Part shown: positions 9,314 to 17,348 of the stretch, in pieces
How positions within the stretch are numbered: the first letter of the stretch is position 1
Layout of the letters: every line of letters starts with the position of its first letter
NCBI RefSeq assembly: GCF_026239655.1
Contig: NZ_JAPIVO010000001.1
Coordinates: forward strand, 682,001 to 746,000
Direction: 5' to 3'
Length of the DNA stretch: 64,000 nt
Origin: Pedobacter sp. MR2016-24
Lineage (GTDB): Bacteria > Bacteroidota > Bacteroidia > Sphingobacteriales > Sphingobacteriaceae
Program-made: the position numbers and the translations under genes
The notes under the pieces: generated by a model
The model's input: the letters and a program-made list of their open reading frames with translations, nothing else
Databases searched by the model: none
Told to the model about the DNA's origin: nothing

Positions 9314-10100
9314 GTATATAACAAAGAAAACTAATAATTTCCAACCGGAAATTGGAATTGTACTGGGAACCGGATTGGGCGGACTGGTGAGTGAAATCAC
9401 TGTTGAGTTTAGCCTGATGTATTCCAATATCCCCAACTTTCCTATTTCTACCCTGGAATTTCATTCAGGAAAATTGCTGTTCGGAACACTGAATGGCAAA
9501 AAGGTAATTGCTATGCAGGGAAGACTGCATTACTACGAAGGATATTCAATGCAGCAGATTACTTTCCCGATCCGGGTAATGAAGGCTTTAGGGATTAAAC
9601 ATCTGTTTGTTTCAAATGCCGCAGGATCATTGAATCCTGATTTCAAAAAAGGTGATCTGATGGTGATCAATGACCATATCAATTTACAGCCGGAAAGTCC
9701 GCTGCGTGGTAGAAACGATGCAGATATGGGACCGCGCTTTCCGGATATGAGTAACCCTTATCATCAGGAGCTGATTAAAAAAGCAATGGAGATTTCAGCG
9801 GCGGAAAATATTACCTGCCATCAGGGCGTTTATGTCTCTGTCACAGGACCTAATCTGGAAACAAAAGCAGAATATAAGTACCTGCGTATTATTGGGGGCG
9901 ATGCTGTAGGAATGAGTACCGTGCCGGAAGTGATTGTGGCTAACCACATGAGTGTTCCTGTATTTGCTATTTCGGTATTGACGGATGAAGGGTTTCCGGA
10001 AGTACTGCAGCCTGTGAGTTTAGAAGAGATTCTGGCGACTGCAAGAGCAGCAGAGCCTAAAATGACAAGAATATTGAGCCAGTTAATCTCTACATTATAA
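9285..10100 (+). CDS. purine-nucleoside phosphorylase, trimeric class
   Basis: A 271-residue cytoplasmic enzyme that splits purine nucleosides with phosphate to base plus ribose-1-phosphate (purine salvage). Seen: GTGLGGL phosphate-binding loop near residue 28, FHSGKL, GRLHYYEGY, VSNAAGS and the MSTVPEVIVANHM substrate-site segment, all in the order of the PNP/MTAP trimeric family. It overlaps lpxK by 29 nt and its TAA shares a base with the next ATG (TAATG), so lpxK, PNP and the porin form one operon. Confidence 0.94.
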   Translation: MFQTLHETVEYITKKTNNFQPEIGIVLGTGLGGLVSEITVEFSLMYSNIPNFPISTLEFHSGKLLFGTLNGKKVIAMQGRLHYYEGYSMQQITFPIRVMKALGIKHLFVSNAAGSLNPDFKKGDLMVINDHINLQPESPLRGRNDADMGPRFPDMSNPYHQELIKKAMEISAAENITCHQGVYVSVTGPNLETKAEYKYLRIIGGDAVGMSTVPEVIVANHMSVPVFAISVLTDEGFPEVLQPVSLEEILATARAAEPKMTRILSQLISTL

Positions 10101-12163
10101 TGTATAAAATCGTTGTTTTATTTTGTGTAAGCTGGATGTTTTTCGGAGTGAATCAGGGCTTTGCCCAGGATTTAAAAACATCAGTGAATCAGAATAAAGA
10201 ATTGGACTCGCTGCGGAACAAGCTGGAAAATGGGAAGGACTCGGTAGTTTTTACCTCAAAATACGTTAGGTATACTACGTTAAAACTGACAAAGGATAGC
10301 ATCCAGACGGTACCATTGGATACGAGTTTAAGAGGAATACAAAACTTTAGTCCGATAGAACAGCCACGCAGGCCTACCATTAATACGGGAAATGTGGGCC
10401 TGGCTGCCAGGGCATTGCTTTTTGAACCTTCAAAGACAATCGGATTTGATCCCGGTTTTCATTCACTTGACTGGTATGCATTGGGGCATGACGATATCAA
10501 ATATTATCAGGCGAGAACACCTTTTACGAACCTGTATTATGCAGGTCAGTACAGTGGTGATGCTGAACAATTATTTAGAGTTACACATTCGCAGAATGTG
10601 AAGAAGAATTTTAATGTAGGTGCAAGTTACAATAGGATAGGGGCGAATGGTCTGTATACCCGTCAGCGTGGCGATGTATTAAACGGTACATTTTTTACCT
10701 GGTACACTTCTCCCAATAAACGATACACTTTGTTTGCCAATGCGATTTTCAATACGCTCAAAGCATATGAAAACGGATCTACCCGGAACGACAGTATTTT
10801 TACCAGCAAGGCCTTTGGGATAGACAGGGTAGCGGAAACAGTAAGGTTATCCAATTCCAGACAAATTTATCGTAAGAATACTTTCCTGTTGAAACAGACC
10901 TACTTTATTGGTCGCATAGACACGTTGGATCAGGAAATCACAAAAAAGATATTGCCTACAAACAAAATCTCCTACAGTCTGAGATATGATAAAGACTCTT
11001 ATGCTTTTCAGAAAAATGAATCTGACGACCGTACAGTAATCCCTGCAGGTTTGCGGGATCTTGTGTTTACCAATGACAGTACTTCTGTAAAGCATATCCA
11101 GAATGAATTCATCTATAGTTTCTTTTTGCGTGGTAAATCCAGCGCTGTAATTAAAAATGAGTTGAAGATCGATGCAGGAATCAGGCATGATTACTATGAT
11201 TATAGTCAGACCCTGGGCCTGGTTAACAAAACGTATTTTTATAAGAACACCAAAGCTTTTCAAAACGTAACCTTGCTGGGTAATGCAGGTTACCGCTTAA
11301 GTGACAGGATAGATCTGAATGTGAATGTACAGCAAATCTTTCAGGGAAGGCAGGCGGGAGATTACCTGTATGAAGCGAAAAGCAATGTGCTGCTGAGCAG
11401 AAGTGCCGGCAGGATTATCCTTGGTGCATATATGCAGAATAAGTCGCCCGAAGAAGTGTATGTGCGTTATTTCGGAAACCACTACAGGTGGTTACACGGT
11501 GATGCGGAAGCATCTGAAGCAGCAGATTTCGGACAGACAGAAATAGTTAAGTTCGACAGAACCAAAACAGTGAACCTTTCCTTTAAATATATCAATGATC
11601 AGTTGAAGTTAGATGCGACTGCAGAATATTTTCTGATCAACAAATATCTTTATTTTATGCAGGATAATTCTGATGTGGATTCTACTACCATCAGACCAGC
11701 TCAGGTGGATGGCAGTATCAACATGCTGAAGTTATCCGTGGGGAAAAAATTCAAATTCGGTAAGTTCAACCTTGAAAGTTATCTGGTCTACCAGAAAACC
11801 GACAACCAGAATATTTTGCGTACACCGGAAGTGTATACCTTTCATAGTTTTTTCATCGATCAGACCTTCTTTAAGGTGTTGAAAACGAATATAGGATTTG
11901 ACCTGCGTTACAATACCAAATATGCAAATTACTCATATTCTCCTGCGGCAAGTCAGTTTTATGTGAACAGCAGAACACAAACCTTTGATACCTATCCTGT
12001 AGTTGATGTGTGGTTGCGCGCTAGCTTAAGAAAGGCCAATATCTTCCTGAAGTACGATTATGCCAATCAGGGACTGCTTTCTAAAGGATATTATACGGTA
12101 AACAAATACCCGATGCAGGACAGGTTAATGAAGTTCGGCGTAAGCTGGAACTTCTACGATTAA
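10100..12163 (+). CDS. putative porin, Porin_10-type outer-membrane beta-barrel
   Basis: A 687-residue protein with a signal peptide (about 1-22, ending GFAQ). After an N-terminal linker it has the family-typical block around residues 95-150: LLFEPSKTIGFDPGFHSLD followed by YYQARTPFTNLYY. The rest is alternating beta strands rich in Tyr, Asn and Lys, ending GVSWNFYD. I recognise this as the Bacteroidota putative porin family (Porin_10); its substrate is unknown. It overlaps the preceding stop by one base and meets the next gene tail to tail with no gap, so read-through into the antisense of that gene is likely unless rho acts. Confidence 0.85.
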   Translation: MYKIVVLFCVSWMFFGVNQGFAQDLKTSVNQNKELDSLRNKLENGKDSVVFTSKYVRYTTLKLTKDSIQTVPLDTSLRGIQNFSPIEQPRRPTINTGNVGLAARALLFEPSKTIGFDPGFHSLDWYALGHDDIKYYQARTPFTNLYYAGQYSGDAEQLFRVTHSQNVKKNFNVGASYNRIGANGLYTRQRGDVLNGTFFTWYTSPNKRYTLFANAIFNTLKAYENGSTRNDSIFTSKAFGIDRVAETVRLSNSRQIYRKNTFLLKQTYFIGRIDTLDQEITKKILPTNKISYSLRYDKDSYAFQKNESDDRTVIPAGLRDLVFTNDSTSVKHIQNEFIYSFFLRGKSSAVIKNELKIDAGIRHDYYDYSQTLGLVNKTYFYKNTKAFQNVTLLGNAGYRLSDRIDLNVNVQQIFQGRQAGDYLYEAKSNVLLSRSAGRIILGAYMQNKSPEEVYVRYFGNHYRWLHGDAEASEAADFGQTEIVKFDRTKTVNLSFKYINDQLKLDATAEYFLINKYLYFMQDNSDVDSTTIRPAQVDGSINMLKLSVGKKFKFGKFNLESYLVYQKTDNQNILRTPEVYTFHSFFIDQTFFKVLKTNIGFDLRYNTKYANYSYSPAASQFYVNSRTQTFDTYPVVDVWLRASLRKANIFLKYDYANQGLLSKGYYTVNKYPMQDRLMKFGVSWNFYD

Positions 12164-13420
12164 TTATGTTTTCTGGTGCTTTTTCTTTGCCGCCGGAAAT
12201 AATACGTTGTTCAGAATTAACCTGTATCCCGGGGAATTCGGATGAAGATTCAGGTCAGTGGGGGGATCGCCCACTGCATGCTGGTAGTCCTCAGGATCGT
12301 GACCCCCATAATAAGTAAACTGACCTTTCCCAACTTCGCCATGGAGATACCTCACTTCTGAGGCGCCTTTATTCTCGCCCAGTACCGTGATGCCTGGTTT
12401 AACCAGTGTCTTCCTGAAAGCTGTGGTCTGGCCCATAAATCCTTTGATTACTTTCTCATGGTTTTGCGTTAGCATAGTAGGTACCAGATCCCATTTTGCG
12501 GAGAAGTCAAACAAGGTAAAATAATCATTGCTTTGCGTAAAATTCCTGGTCTGTGTAACATCAATATCCGAAAACTCATAATTTGCCGGGTTCTGGTCGA
12601 GCCTGAAATCTTTAAAAGCGAAGGTGCTGTTAAAATTCAGTTTTGCCTGCGCATTCGGATCGGCCGCATCCCCATCAAACATACTCGCACAAATGTCTAC
12701 TCCTTCCGCGCTCAGTGCAATATCAAAACTATCCGTTGCCGAGCACATGGCAAACAGGAAACCGCCGCCCGCACAGAATTCGCTCATCTTTTTTGAAACG
12801 GCAAGTTTCATCTGTGAAACTTTTTCAAAGCCGTTTCTTTTTGCTGTGGTTTCCTGTTGCTTAACATCATCCCGATACCAGGAAACATTTCTAAAGGCAC
12901 TCCAAAAACGACCATATTGCCCGGTGAAGTCCTCATGGTGTAAATGCAGCCAGTCGTATCCCACCAATTTATCCCTTAATACTTCATCATCATAAACTAC
13001 GTCATAAGGTATTTCCGCATAGGTAAGCACCATCGTCACTGCATCATCCCAGGGCAGTTTACTCTTTGGCGAATACACTGCTATTTTGGGTGCTTTTTCA
13101 AGCTTGACGATTTCCATATTTACATCAGGATCGCTGATTTCATTCAATATGCCGGTAACTTTCCCGTCGGCAATCACCTCATAAGAAACCCCTCTGGTTT
13201 TACATTCATCTTCCACAGCTTTATTGTATTTGATTAAAAAACTGCCCCCTCTGTAATTCAATAGCCAGCTGACTTCAGCATTTTGTTTAATGCTCCAGTA
13301 GGCAATACCATAGGCTTTAAGATGGTTCTTCTGCTCTTCGTCCATATTGACCAGAATGGAAGATGCCTTTGTGGCCAGACTGCAAGCCATACACAGTAAA
13401 ATCAGCATATATTTATTCAT
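12164..13420 (-). CDS. secreted protein of unknown function, family usually labelled 'asparagine synthetase B' in Bacteroidota
   Basis: A 418-residue protein with a signal peptide (about 1-19, ATKAS). I recall this family from Bacteroidota genomes under the name asparagine synthetase B. The sequence does not support that name: there is no N-terminal Cys nucleophile, no glutamine amidotransferase domain and no SGGxDS PP-loop, and the protein is exported. Conserved-looking stretches include MDEEQKNHLKAYGIAYW, LLNYRGGSF, DDAVTMVLTYAEIPY, WLHLHHEDFTGQYGRFW, AMCSATDSFDIALSAEG and YGGHDPEDYQH, rich in Asp, His and Glu and compatible with metal or carbohydrate binding. It lies tail to tail with the porin, stops adjacent. 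Confidence 0.75.
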   Translation of the reverse strand: MNKYMLILLCMACSLATKASSILVNMDEEQKNHLKAYGIAYWSIKQNAEVSWLLNYRGGSFLIKYNKAVEDECKTRGVSYEVIADGKVTGILNEISDPDVNMEIVKLEKAPKIAVYSPKSKLPWDDAVTMVLTYAEIPYDVVYDDEVLRDKLVGYDWLHLHHEDFTGQYGRFWSAFRNVSWYRDDVKQQETTAKRNGFEKVSQMKLAVSKKMSEFCAGGGFLFAMCSATDSFDIALSAEGVDICASMFDGDAADPNAQAKLNFNSTFAFKDFRLDQNPANYEFSDIDVTQTRNFTQSNDYFTLFDFSAKWDLVPTMLTQNHEKVIKGFMGQTTAFRKTLVKPGITVLGENKGASEVRYLHGEVGKGQFTYYGGHDPEDYQHAVGDPPTDLNLHPNSPGYRLILNNVLFPAAKKKHQKT

Positions 13421-13442
13421 ACCGCGGGTTCTGTTTTATTGA

Positions 13443-13482
13443 TTATTCCGCCTGTATTTGTTGAAAATCTCCGGCGGAATAA
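13443..13482. promoter_or_regulatory. 10-bp inverted repeat upstream of the secreted protein gene
   Basis: TTATTCCGCC (13443-13452) and GGCGGAATAA (13473-13482) are a perfect 10-bp inverted repeat with a 20-nt spacer, starting 22 nt upstream of the ATG at 13420. It may be an operator or a hairpin in the leader RNA. There is no T-run on either side that would make a typical terminator. Confidence 0.35.
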
Positions 13483-13526
13483 GGAAGATTTTAAAAGCTG
13501 TAACGTACGAATCTAATTTTTTAGCG

Positions 13527-13549
13527 CAGATTATTAAAATAATAATCTG
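13527..13549. repeat. AT-rich inverted repeats in the divergent intergenic region
   Basis: CAGATTATT (13527-13535) and AATAATCTG (13541-13549) form a perfect 9-bp inverted repeat with a 5-nt centre. A second one, AGGTTT-TT-AAACCT, lies near 13597-13612. Both are between the divergent secreted-protein and cyclophilin genes, and may be regulatory or chance in AT-rich DNA. Confidence 0.3.
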
Positions 13550-13664
13550 ATTAAACGTTAAAAATCAATCATAATATATACATTTATTGGTCATACAGGT
13601 TTTTAAACCTTTAGTTTATCTAGTCATTTCATTTTACTAAATTTGACATCTACAAAAAAAGAAT

Positions 13665-14126
13665 ATGAGCAAAGCAATAATAAAGACTGAAAAAGGCGAC
13701 ATGACTGTCGAATTTTTTGATAAAGACGCACCGAAAGCGGTTGCAAATTTTAAAAAATTAGCAAGCGAAGGATTCTATGATGGCATCGCATTCCACCGTG
13801 TTATTCCAAATTTCATGGTACAAGGCGGATGCCCTAATTCAAAAGATCCTGCAAAAGCGCACCTTGCTGGTACAGGTGGCCCGGGTTACAAAATTGACTG
13901 CGAAACTGACGGTGAAAACCAATACCATGACCGTGGTGTATTGTCAATGGCACACGCAGGTAGAAATACTGGCGGTTCACAATTTTTTATCTGCCATAGC
14001 AGAGCAAATACTGCTCACTTAGACAGAGTGCACACTGTGTTTGGTAAGGTAATTGAAAATGTAGATATCGTTGATGATATCAGACAGGGAGATAAAATTT
14101 TAACCATTGAAGTGTTAGCAGATTAA
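13665..14126 (+). CDS. peptidyl-prolyl cis-trans isomerase, cyclophilin type
   Basis: A 153-residue single-domain cyclophilin without a signal peptide, so cytoplasmic. It speeds cis-trans isomerisation of proline peptide bonds during folding. Seen: active-site FHRVIPNFMVQGG (Arg, Phe, Met, Gln of the site), the GGSQFFI motif, and LDRVHTVFGKV near the C-terminus. The length is that of PpiB-like proteins. A TAAATTTG -7 box sits 19 nt upstream of the ATG (13638-13645). The next gene starts 2 nt after the stop, so they share a transcript. Confidence 0.95.
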   Translation: MSKAIIKTEKGDMTVEFFDKDAPKAVANFKKLASEGFYDGIAFHRVIPNFMVQGGCPNSKDPAKAHLAGTGGPGYKIDCETDGENQYHDRGVLSMAHAGRNTGGSQFFICHSRANTAHLDRVHTVFGKVIENVDIVDDIRQGDKILTIEVLAD

Positions 14127-14128
14127 TT

Positions 14129-14668
14129 ATGAATTTAAGAGGAATTGTAGCCGTTTCCGGCAGACCAGGTTTATTTAAACTTGTTGGACAAAATAAAGCA
14201 GGTTATGTACTGGAGGGTTTAGATGCTCAAAAAGTTAAAATTGTAACTAGCATTTCTTCAACTAAACTGGCTTCATTAGAAGATATCACCATCTATGGTG
14301 AAGATGAAGATTTGAAACTGATTGACGTACTGGCAAATATTGCTGCGGTAGAAGGAGATGTTCCTGATGCTAAAGCAGATGCTGCGGTATTGAGAGCTTT
14401 ATTTATCGATGTAGCTCCGGGGCATGATCAGGAGAAAGTTTATACTTCAGACATGAAGAAAATCGTTACCTGGTATCACTTATTAAAAGATCTTCCGTTA
14501 TTCAGTGAAGCTGCACCTGGTGCAGCCGAAGCACAGGAAGCTGGAAAATCTGAAGAGAAGGTAGAGAAAAAGGTTAAAGCAACGCCTAAGCCTTCAAATG
14601 CTAAAGCACCAAGCAAAACTGCTCAGCCAGCTAAAAAAGCTAATATGACAAGCAAAAAAGGAGTTTAA
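14129..14668 (+). CDS. DUF5606 domain protein
   Basis: A 179-residue cytoplasmic protein. The N-terminal part (about 1-135, beginning NLRGIVAVSGRPGLFKLVG) matches the Bacteroidota-restricted DUF5606 family as I remember it; the function is unknown. The C-terminal 45 residues are low complexity, rich in Lys, Ala, Glu and Pro, probably disordered and possibly nucleic-acid binding because of the charge. It is joined to the cyclophilin gene by a 2-nt gap, which is the only contextual hint. A strong terminator follows. Confidence 0.85.
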   Translation: MNLRGIVAVSGRPGLFKLVGQNKAGYVLEGLDAQKVKIVTSISSTKLASLEDITIYGEDEDLKLIDVLANIAAVEGDVPDAKADAAVLRALFIDVAPGHDQEKVYTSDMKKIVTWYHLLKDLPLFSEAAPGAAEAQEAGKSEEKVEKKVKATPKPSNAKAPSKTAQPAKKANMTSKKGV

Positions 14669-14691
14669 TATTTCTTGTCAGCATAAAAAAA

Positions 14692-14718
14692 CCGGATCAG
14701 CAATGATCCGGTTTTTTT
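14692..14718 (+). terminator. rho-independent terminator after the cyclophilin-DUF5606 operon
   Basis: An 8-bp stem CCGGATCA / TGATCCGG with a GCAA tetraloop (14692-14711), followed by seven T. The A-run before the stem lets it also act on the minus strand, where the 41-aa gene ends at 14736. Confidence 0.92.
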
Positions 14719-14735
14719 ACTGCCCTTTTCTACCA

Positions 14736-14861
14736 CTATAGATAGAACCATATCAATAAGAAGGCTATTATTGAAACGATGATAGCGATGGTCATGTTCC
14801 AGCGACCGCCACTGGGGCGACTTCTGAATTTGTATTTTCTTTTAAAATCTGATGGTTGCAT
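14736..14861 (-). CDS. 41-residue single-pass membrane protein
   Basis: A short gene of 42 codons with ATG at 14861-14859 and TAG at 14738-14736. The product has a basic N-terminal half (Lys and Arg at positions 8, 9, 11, 13, 15 and 20) and one hydrophobic helix at about 24-40 (start NMTIAIIVSIIAFLL). This is a normal N-in, C-out small membrane protein. An AGGA lies about 8 nt upstream of the ATG, a good ribosome site for this genome. It fills the space between the DUF5606 terminator and rlmH, and would share that terminator. Function unknown. It is easy to miss because of its size. Confidence 0.7.
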   Translation of the reverse strand: MQPSDFKRKYKFRSRPSGGRWNMTIAIIVSIIAFLLIWFYL

Positions 14862-14913
14862 ATATTTCCTTTCTTATCTAAAGATGCATAAATTAAAATA
14901 TTCCATAATTTTA

Positions 14914-15387
14914 TTATTCATGATGGTAAGGTTCGCCTTTTAAGATACTGAATGCACGATACAGTTGTTCTACAAAAAACAGACGTACCATCTGATGGGA
15001 GAAGGTCATGTCTGAAAGTGAAATACTTCCATTTGCTCTTTTATAAACGCTCTCATCAAATCCATAGGGGCCGCCAATAATGAATACCAATTGCTGAACA
15101 CTGCCGATCATTTGTTTGTTTAAATAATCAGCAAACAGGACAGAAGTGTATTTCTTACCTTTCTCATCCATGAGTATAACTGTATCCAGGTTACTGATCT
15201 GTTTGAGGATCAATTCAGCTTCTTTCGACTTCTGTTGTGCCTGGGTAAGGTTCTTGGTGTTTTTAATATCTGGAATAATCACAAAATTAAATCCTATATA
15301 ATGCTTTAAGCGGCCAAGATATTTTTCTATTCCTTCTATCAGGTATTTATCTTCAGTTTTTCCGACAGCGAGTAAGGTAATCTTCAT
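14914..15387 (-). CDS. rlmH: 23S rRNA (pseudouridine-1915 N3)-methyltransferase
   Basis: A 157-residue SPOUT-class methyltransferase that modifies pseudouridine 1915 in helix 69 of 23S rRNA on assembled ribosomes, using SAM. Seen: LMDEKGKKYTS, the knot motif FIIGGPYGFDESV, and the C-terminal SLSDMTFSHQMVRLFFVEQLYRAF run, shortened here to SLSDMTFSHQMVRLF, with the family-typical YHHE end. Full length. Downstream on the same strand is the 41-aa membrane protein, 52 nt away. Confidence 0.96.
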   Translation of the reverse strand: MKITLLAVGKTEDKYLIEGIEKYLGRLKHYIGFNFVIIPDIKNTKNLTQAQQKSKEAELILKQISNLDTVILMDEKGKKYTSVLFADYLNKQMIGSVQQLVFIIGGPYGFDESVYKRANGSISLSDMTFSHQMVRLFFVEQLYRAFSILKGEPYHHE

Positions 15388-15435
15388 TCTTTTGATCAGG
15401 TTATGATGTTTTGTCTATATTTAGAATTTTAGAGA

Positions 15436-17280
15436 ATGATCAAAGATATGGTAAAATCGAAAGATAGCATTTTAAAGGACTATCAAAATAGTGTAGGCAT
15501 TCAGGAGACGCTTATATCCACCTTAAAAAAGACCTTGAATAACATTTCCTTATTGCGCCTGGCTTTATTCCTGGCAGAGATTATCCTGATCAGCATTGTT
15601 ATCAGTACCGGATATCATTGGATACTCGGCTTGCTGATGTTTGTGCCGGTCATTTGTTTTATGTTGCTGGTTAAACGTCAGACTGCAGTACAGCAGGAAC
15701 TGAATTATGCAGAAAAGCTATTATTTATCTTTCAGAATGAAGTGGCCGTTATCGCCGGTGGCAAAAATGGCTATAAACATGGCGGGGCATTCGCCGATGA
15801 ACTCCATCCTTATTCTTCAGATCTGGATATTTATGGCAGCGGCTCCTTATATGCACTGGTTAACCGCTCAAATACAATAAATGGCATGAAAATATTGGCA
15901 GATACACTCGGTAAACCCACTAAGAGATTAAATATTACCGACCGGCAGCAGGCTATCGCAGAGCTGACCAGGCATATCGACCAGACCTTCCATTTCAGGG
16001 CAGGATTGCAAAATCATCAACCAGAGCAGCTGGAGATAATTGAAGAAAAACTGACACATCAGATGCCCGCACAGCTGACATTTATCCACCACAAAATATT
16101 ACGGCTCTACACACAGATTGCACCTGTATTTTCTATCGGTTTGCTGGTATTGGGCAGTGTTTTTGGTGGTGCTTTCTGGCAGGCTCTTGCTGCGGTTTTG
16201 CTGTTTAATTCTGCGCTGACTTTTTTCTATCTGAAGCAGATTAACCAGGTTTATTATGGTTTCAGTGGGAGTTCAAGTTTATTGAATGCGATTTCCGGTA
16301 CCATTAAATGGACAGAAGAGGTAAAGTGGGAGAGTAGTTATATCAAAAGTTTTTTTAAACATGAGGCTAATGACGTTCCTTTAAGCAAACAGATCAAAGA
16401 ACTATCGGGTATTATCCAGTCATTTGACGTGCGGCTGAATTTTCTTCTGGCGGCTTTATTTAATGTTTTCCTCTTGTGGGATTTCAGGTGTACCATGAAA
16501 CTGGACAGCTGGCAAAGGCGCTCATCCGCACTTTTGATCGGCGGACTATATACCATCAGTCAGTTTGAAGAACTGATTTCTTTTGCGACTTTAAATTATA
16601 ATGAGCCTGAATGGGTTTTTCCTGCTATTACGGAGACTTTTGAATTAAAGGCTAGCGGAATTGGGCATCCACTGATTGAGGCCGGTAAAAGGGTAATAAA
16701 TGATTATGAGTTTAATATAAATCCGACTGTAGATATTATAACAGGTTCCAACATGGCTGGTAAAAGTACATTTTTGCGGACGGTAGGGATCAATATGGTA
16801 CTCGCCTTTGCCGGAGCTCCTGTCTGTGCCACCGAAATGAAGGTTTCTTTCTTTGAGATGCTGACCTATATGCGGATCAAGGATTCATTAAATGACCAGA
16901 CTTCCACTTTCAAGGCAGAGCTGAACCGCTTAAAGATGATTTTGGCTGGCGTGAGGGAGAAGGCACATCCATTGGTCTTAATTGATGAAATGTTGCGCGG
17001 TACCAATAGCAAGGACAAATATCTGGGCTCAAAAGTGTTTATTCAGAAGATGATTGTCGAGCAGACGCCAGCACTTTTTGCCACGCATGATCTTCAGTTA
17101 TCAGAAATGGTAGAAGATGCGCCTGCCCTGATCCGGAATTATCATTTCGATATACAGTTAGCAGAGAGTGAGATGCACTTTGATTATAAATTGAAAGATG
17201 GGGCCTGTAGAACCTTTAATGCAGCTATCTTATTAAAGGAAATAGGGTTGAGCTTTAATCCGGATGAACACATTGCGTAA
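15436..17280 (+). CDS. membrane-anchored MutS-family ATPase
   Basis: A 614-residue protein. The C-terminal half carries the MutS core and ATPase: Walker A GSNMAGKST at 437-445, Walker B LVLIDEM at 513-519, then RGTNSKDKYLGS and ATHDLQLSEM. The N-terminal part lacks the mismatch-recognition domain and instead has hydrophobic helices at about 40-60, 62-80 and 228-265, with another near 336-350. It is thus a membrane relative of MutS found in Bacteroidota, not the mismatch-repair protein. Its role is unknown. The promoter looks like TTG-N21-TATATTTA (15392-15423). It stands alone, divergent from rlmH. Confidence 0.85.
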   Translation: MIKDMVKSKDSILKDYQNSVGIQETLISTLKKTLNNISLLRLALFLAEIILISIVISTGYHWILGLLMFVPVICFMLLVKRQTAVQQELNYAEKLLFIFQNEVAVIAGGKNGYKHGGAFADELHPYSSDLDIYGSGSLYALVNRSNTINGMKILADTLGKPTKRLNITDRQQAIAELTRHIDQTFHFRAGLQNHQPEQLEIIEEKLTHQMPAQLTFIHHKILRLYTQIAPVFSIGLLVLGSVFGGAFWQALAAVLLFNSALTFFYLKQINQVYYGFSGSSSLLNAISGTIKWTEEVKWESSYIKSFFKHEANDVPLSKQIKELSGIIQSFDVRLNFLLAALFNVFLLWDFRCTMKLDSWQRRSSALLIGGLYTISQFEELISFATLNYNEPEWVFPAITETFELKASGIGHPLIEAGKRVINDYEFNINPTVDIITGSNMAGKSTFLRTVGINMVLAFAGAPVCATEMKVSFFEMLTYMRIKDSLNDQTSTFKAELNRLKMILAGVREKAHPLVLIDEMLRGTNSKDKYLGSKVFIQKMIVEQTPALFATHDLQLSEMVEDAPALIRNYHFDIQLAESEMHFDYKLKDGACRTFNAAILLKEIGLSFNPDEHIA

Positions 17281-17348
17281 GACACGTTATTATAACATAA
17301 TATAAAATTAACACCAAATGTCCATCTTGCCTGTTATAAAAAATAGAT

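Noticed and set aside
12164..13420. Asparagine synthetase B as the product name
   Set aside because: No glutaminase Cys, no PP-loop, and a signal peptide is present.
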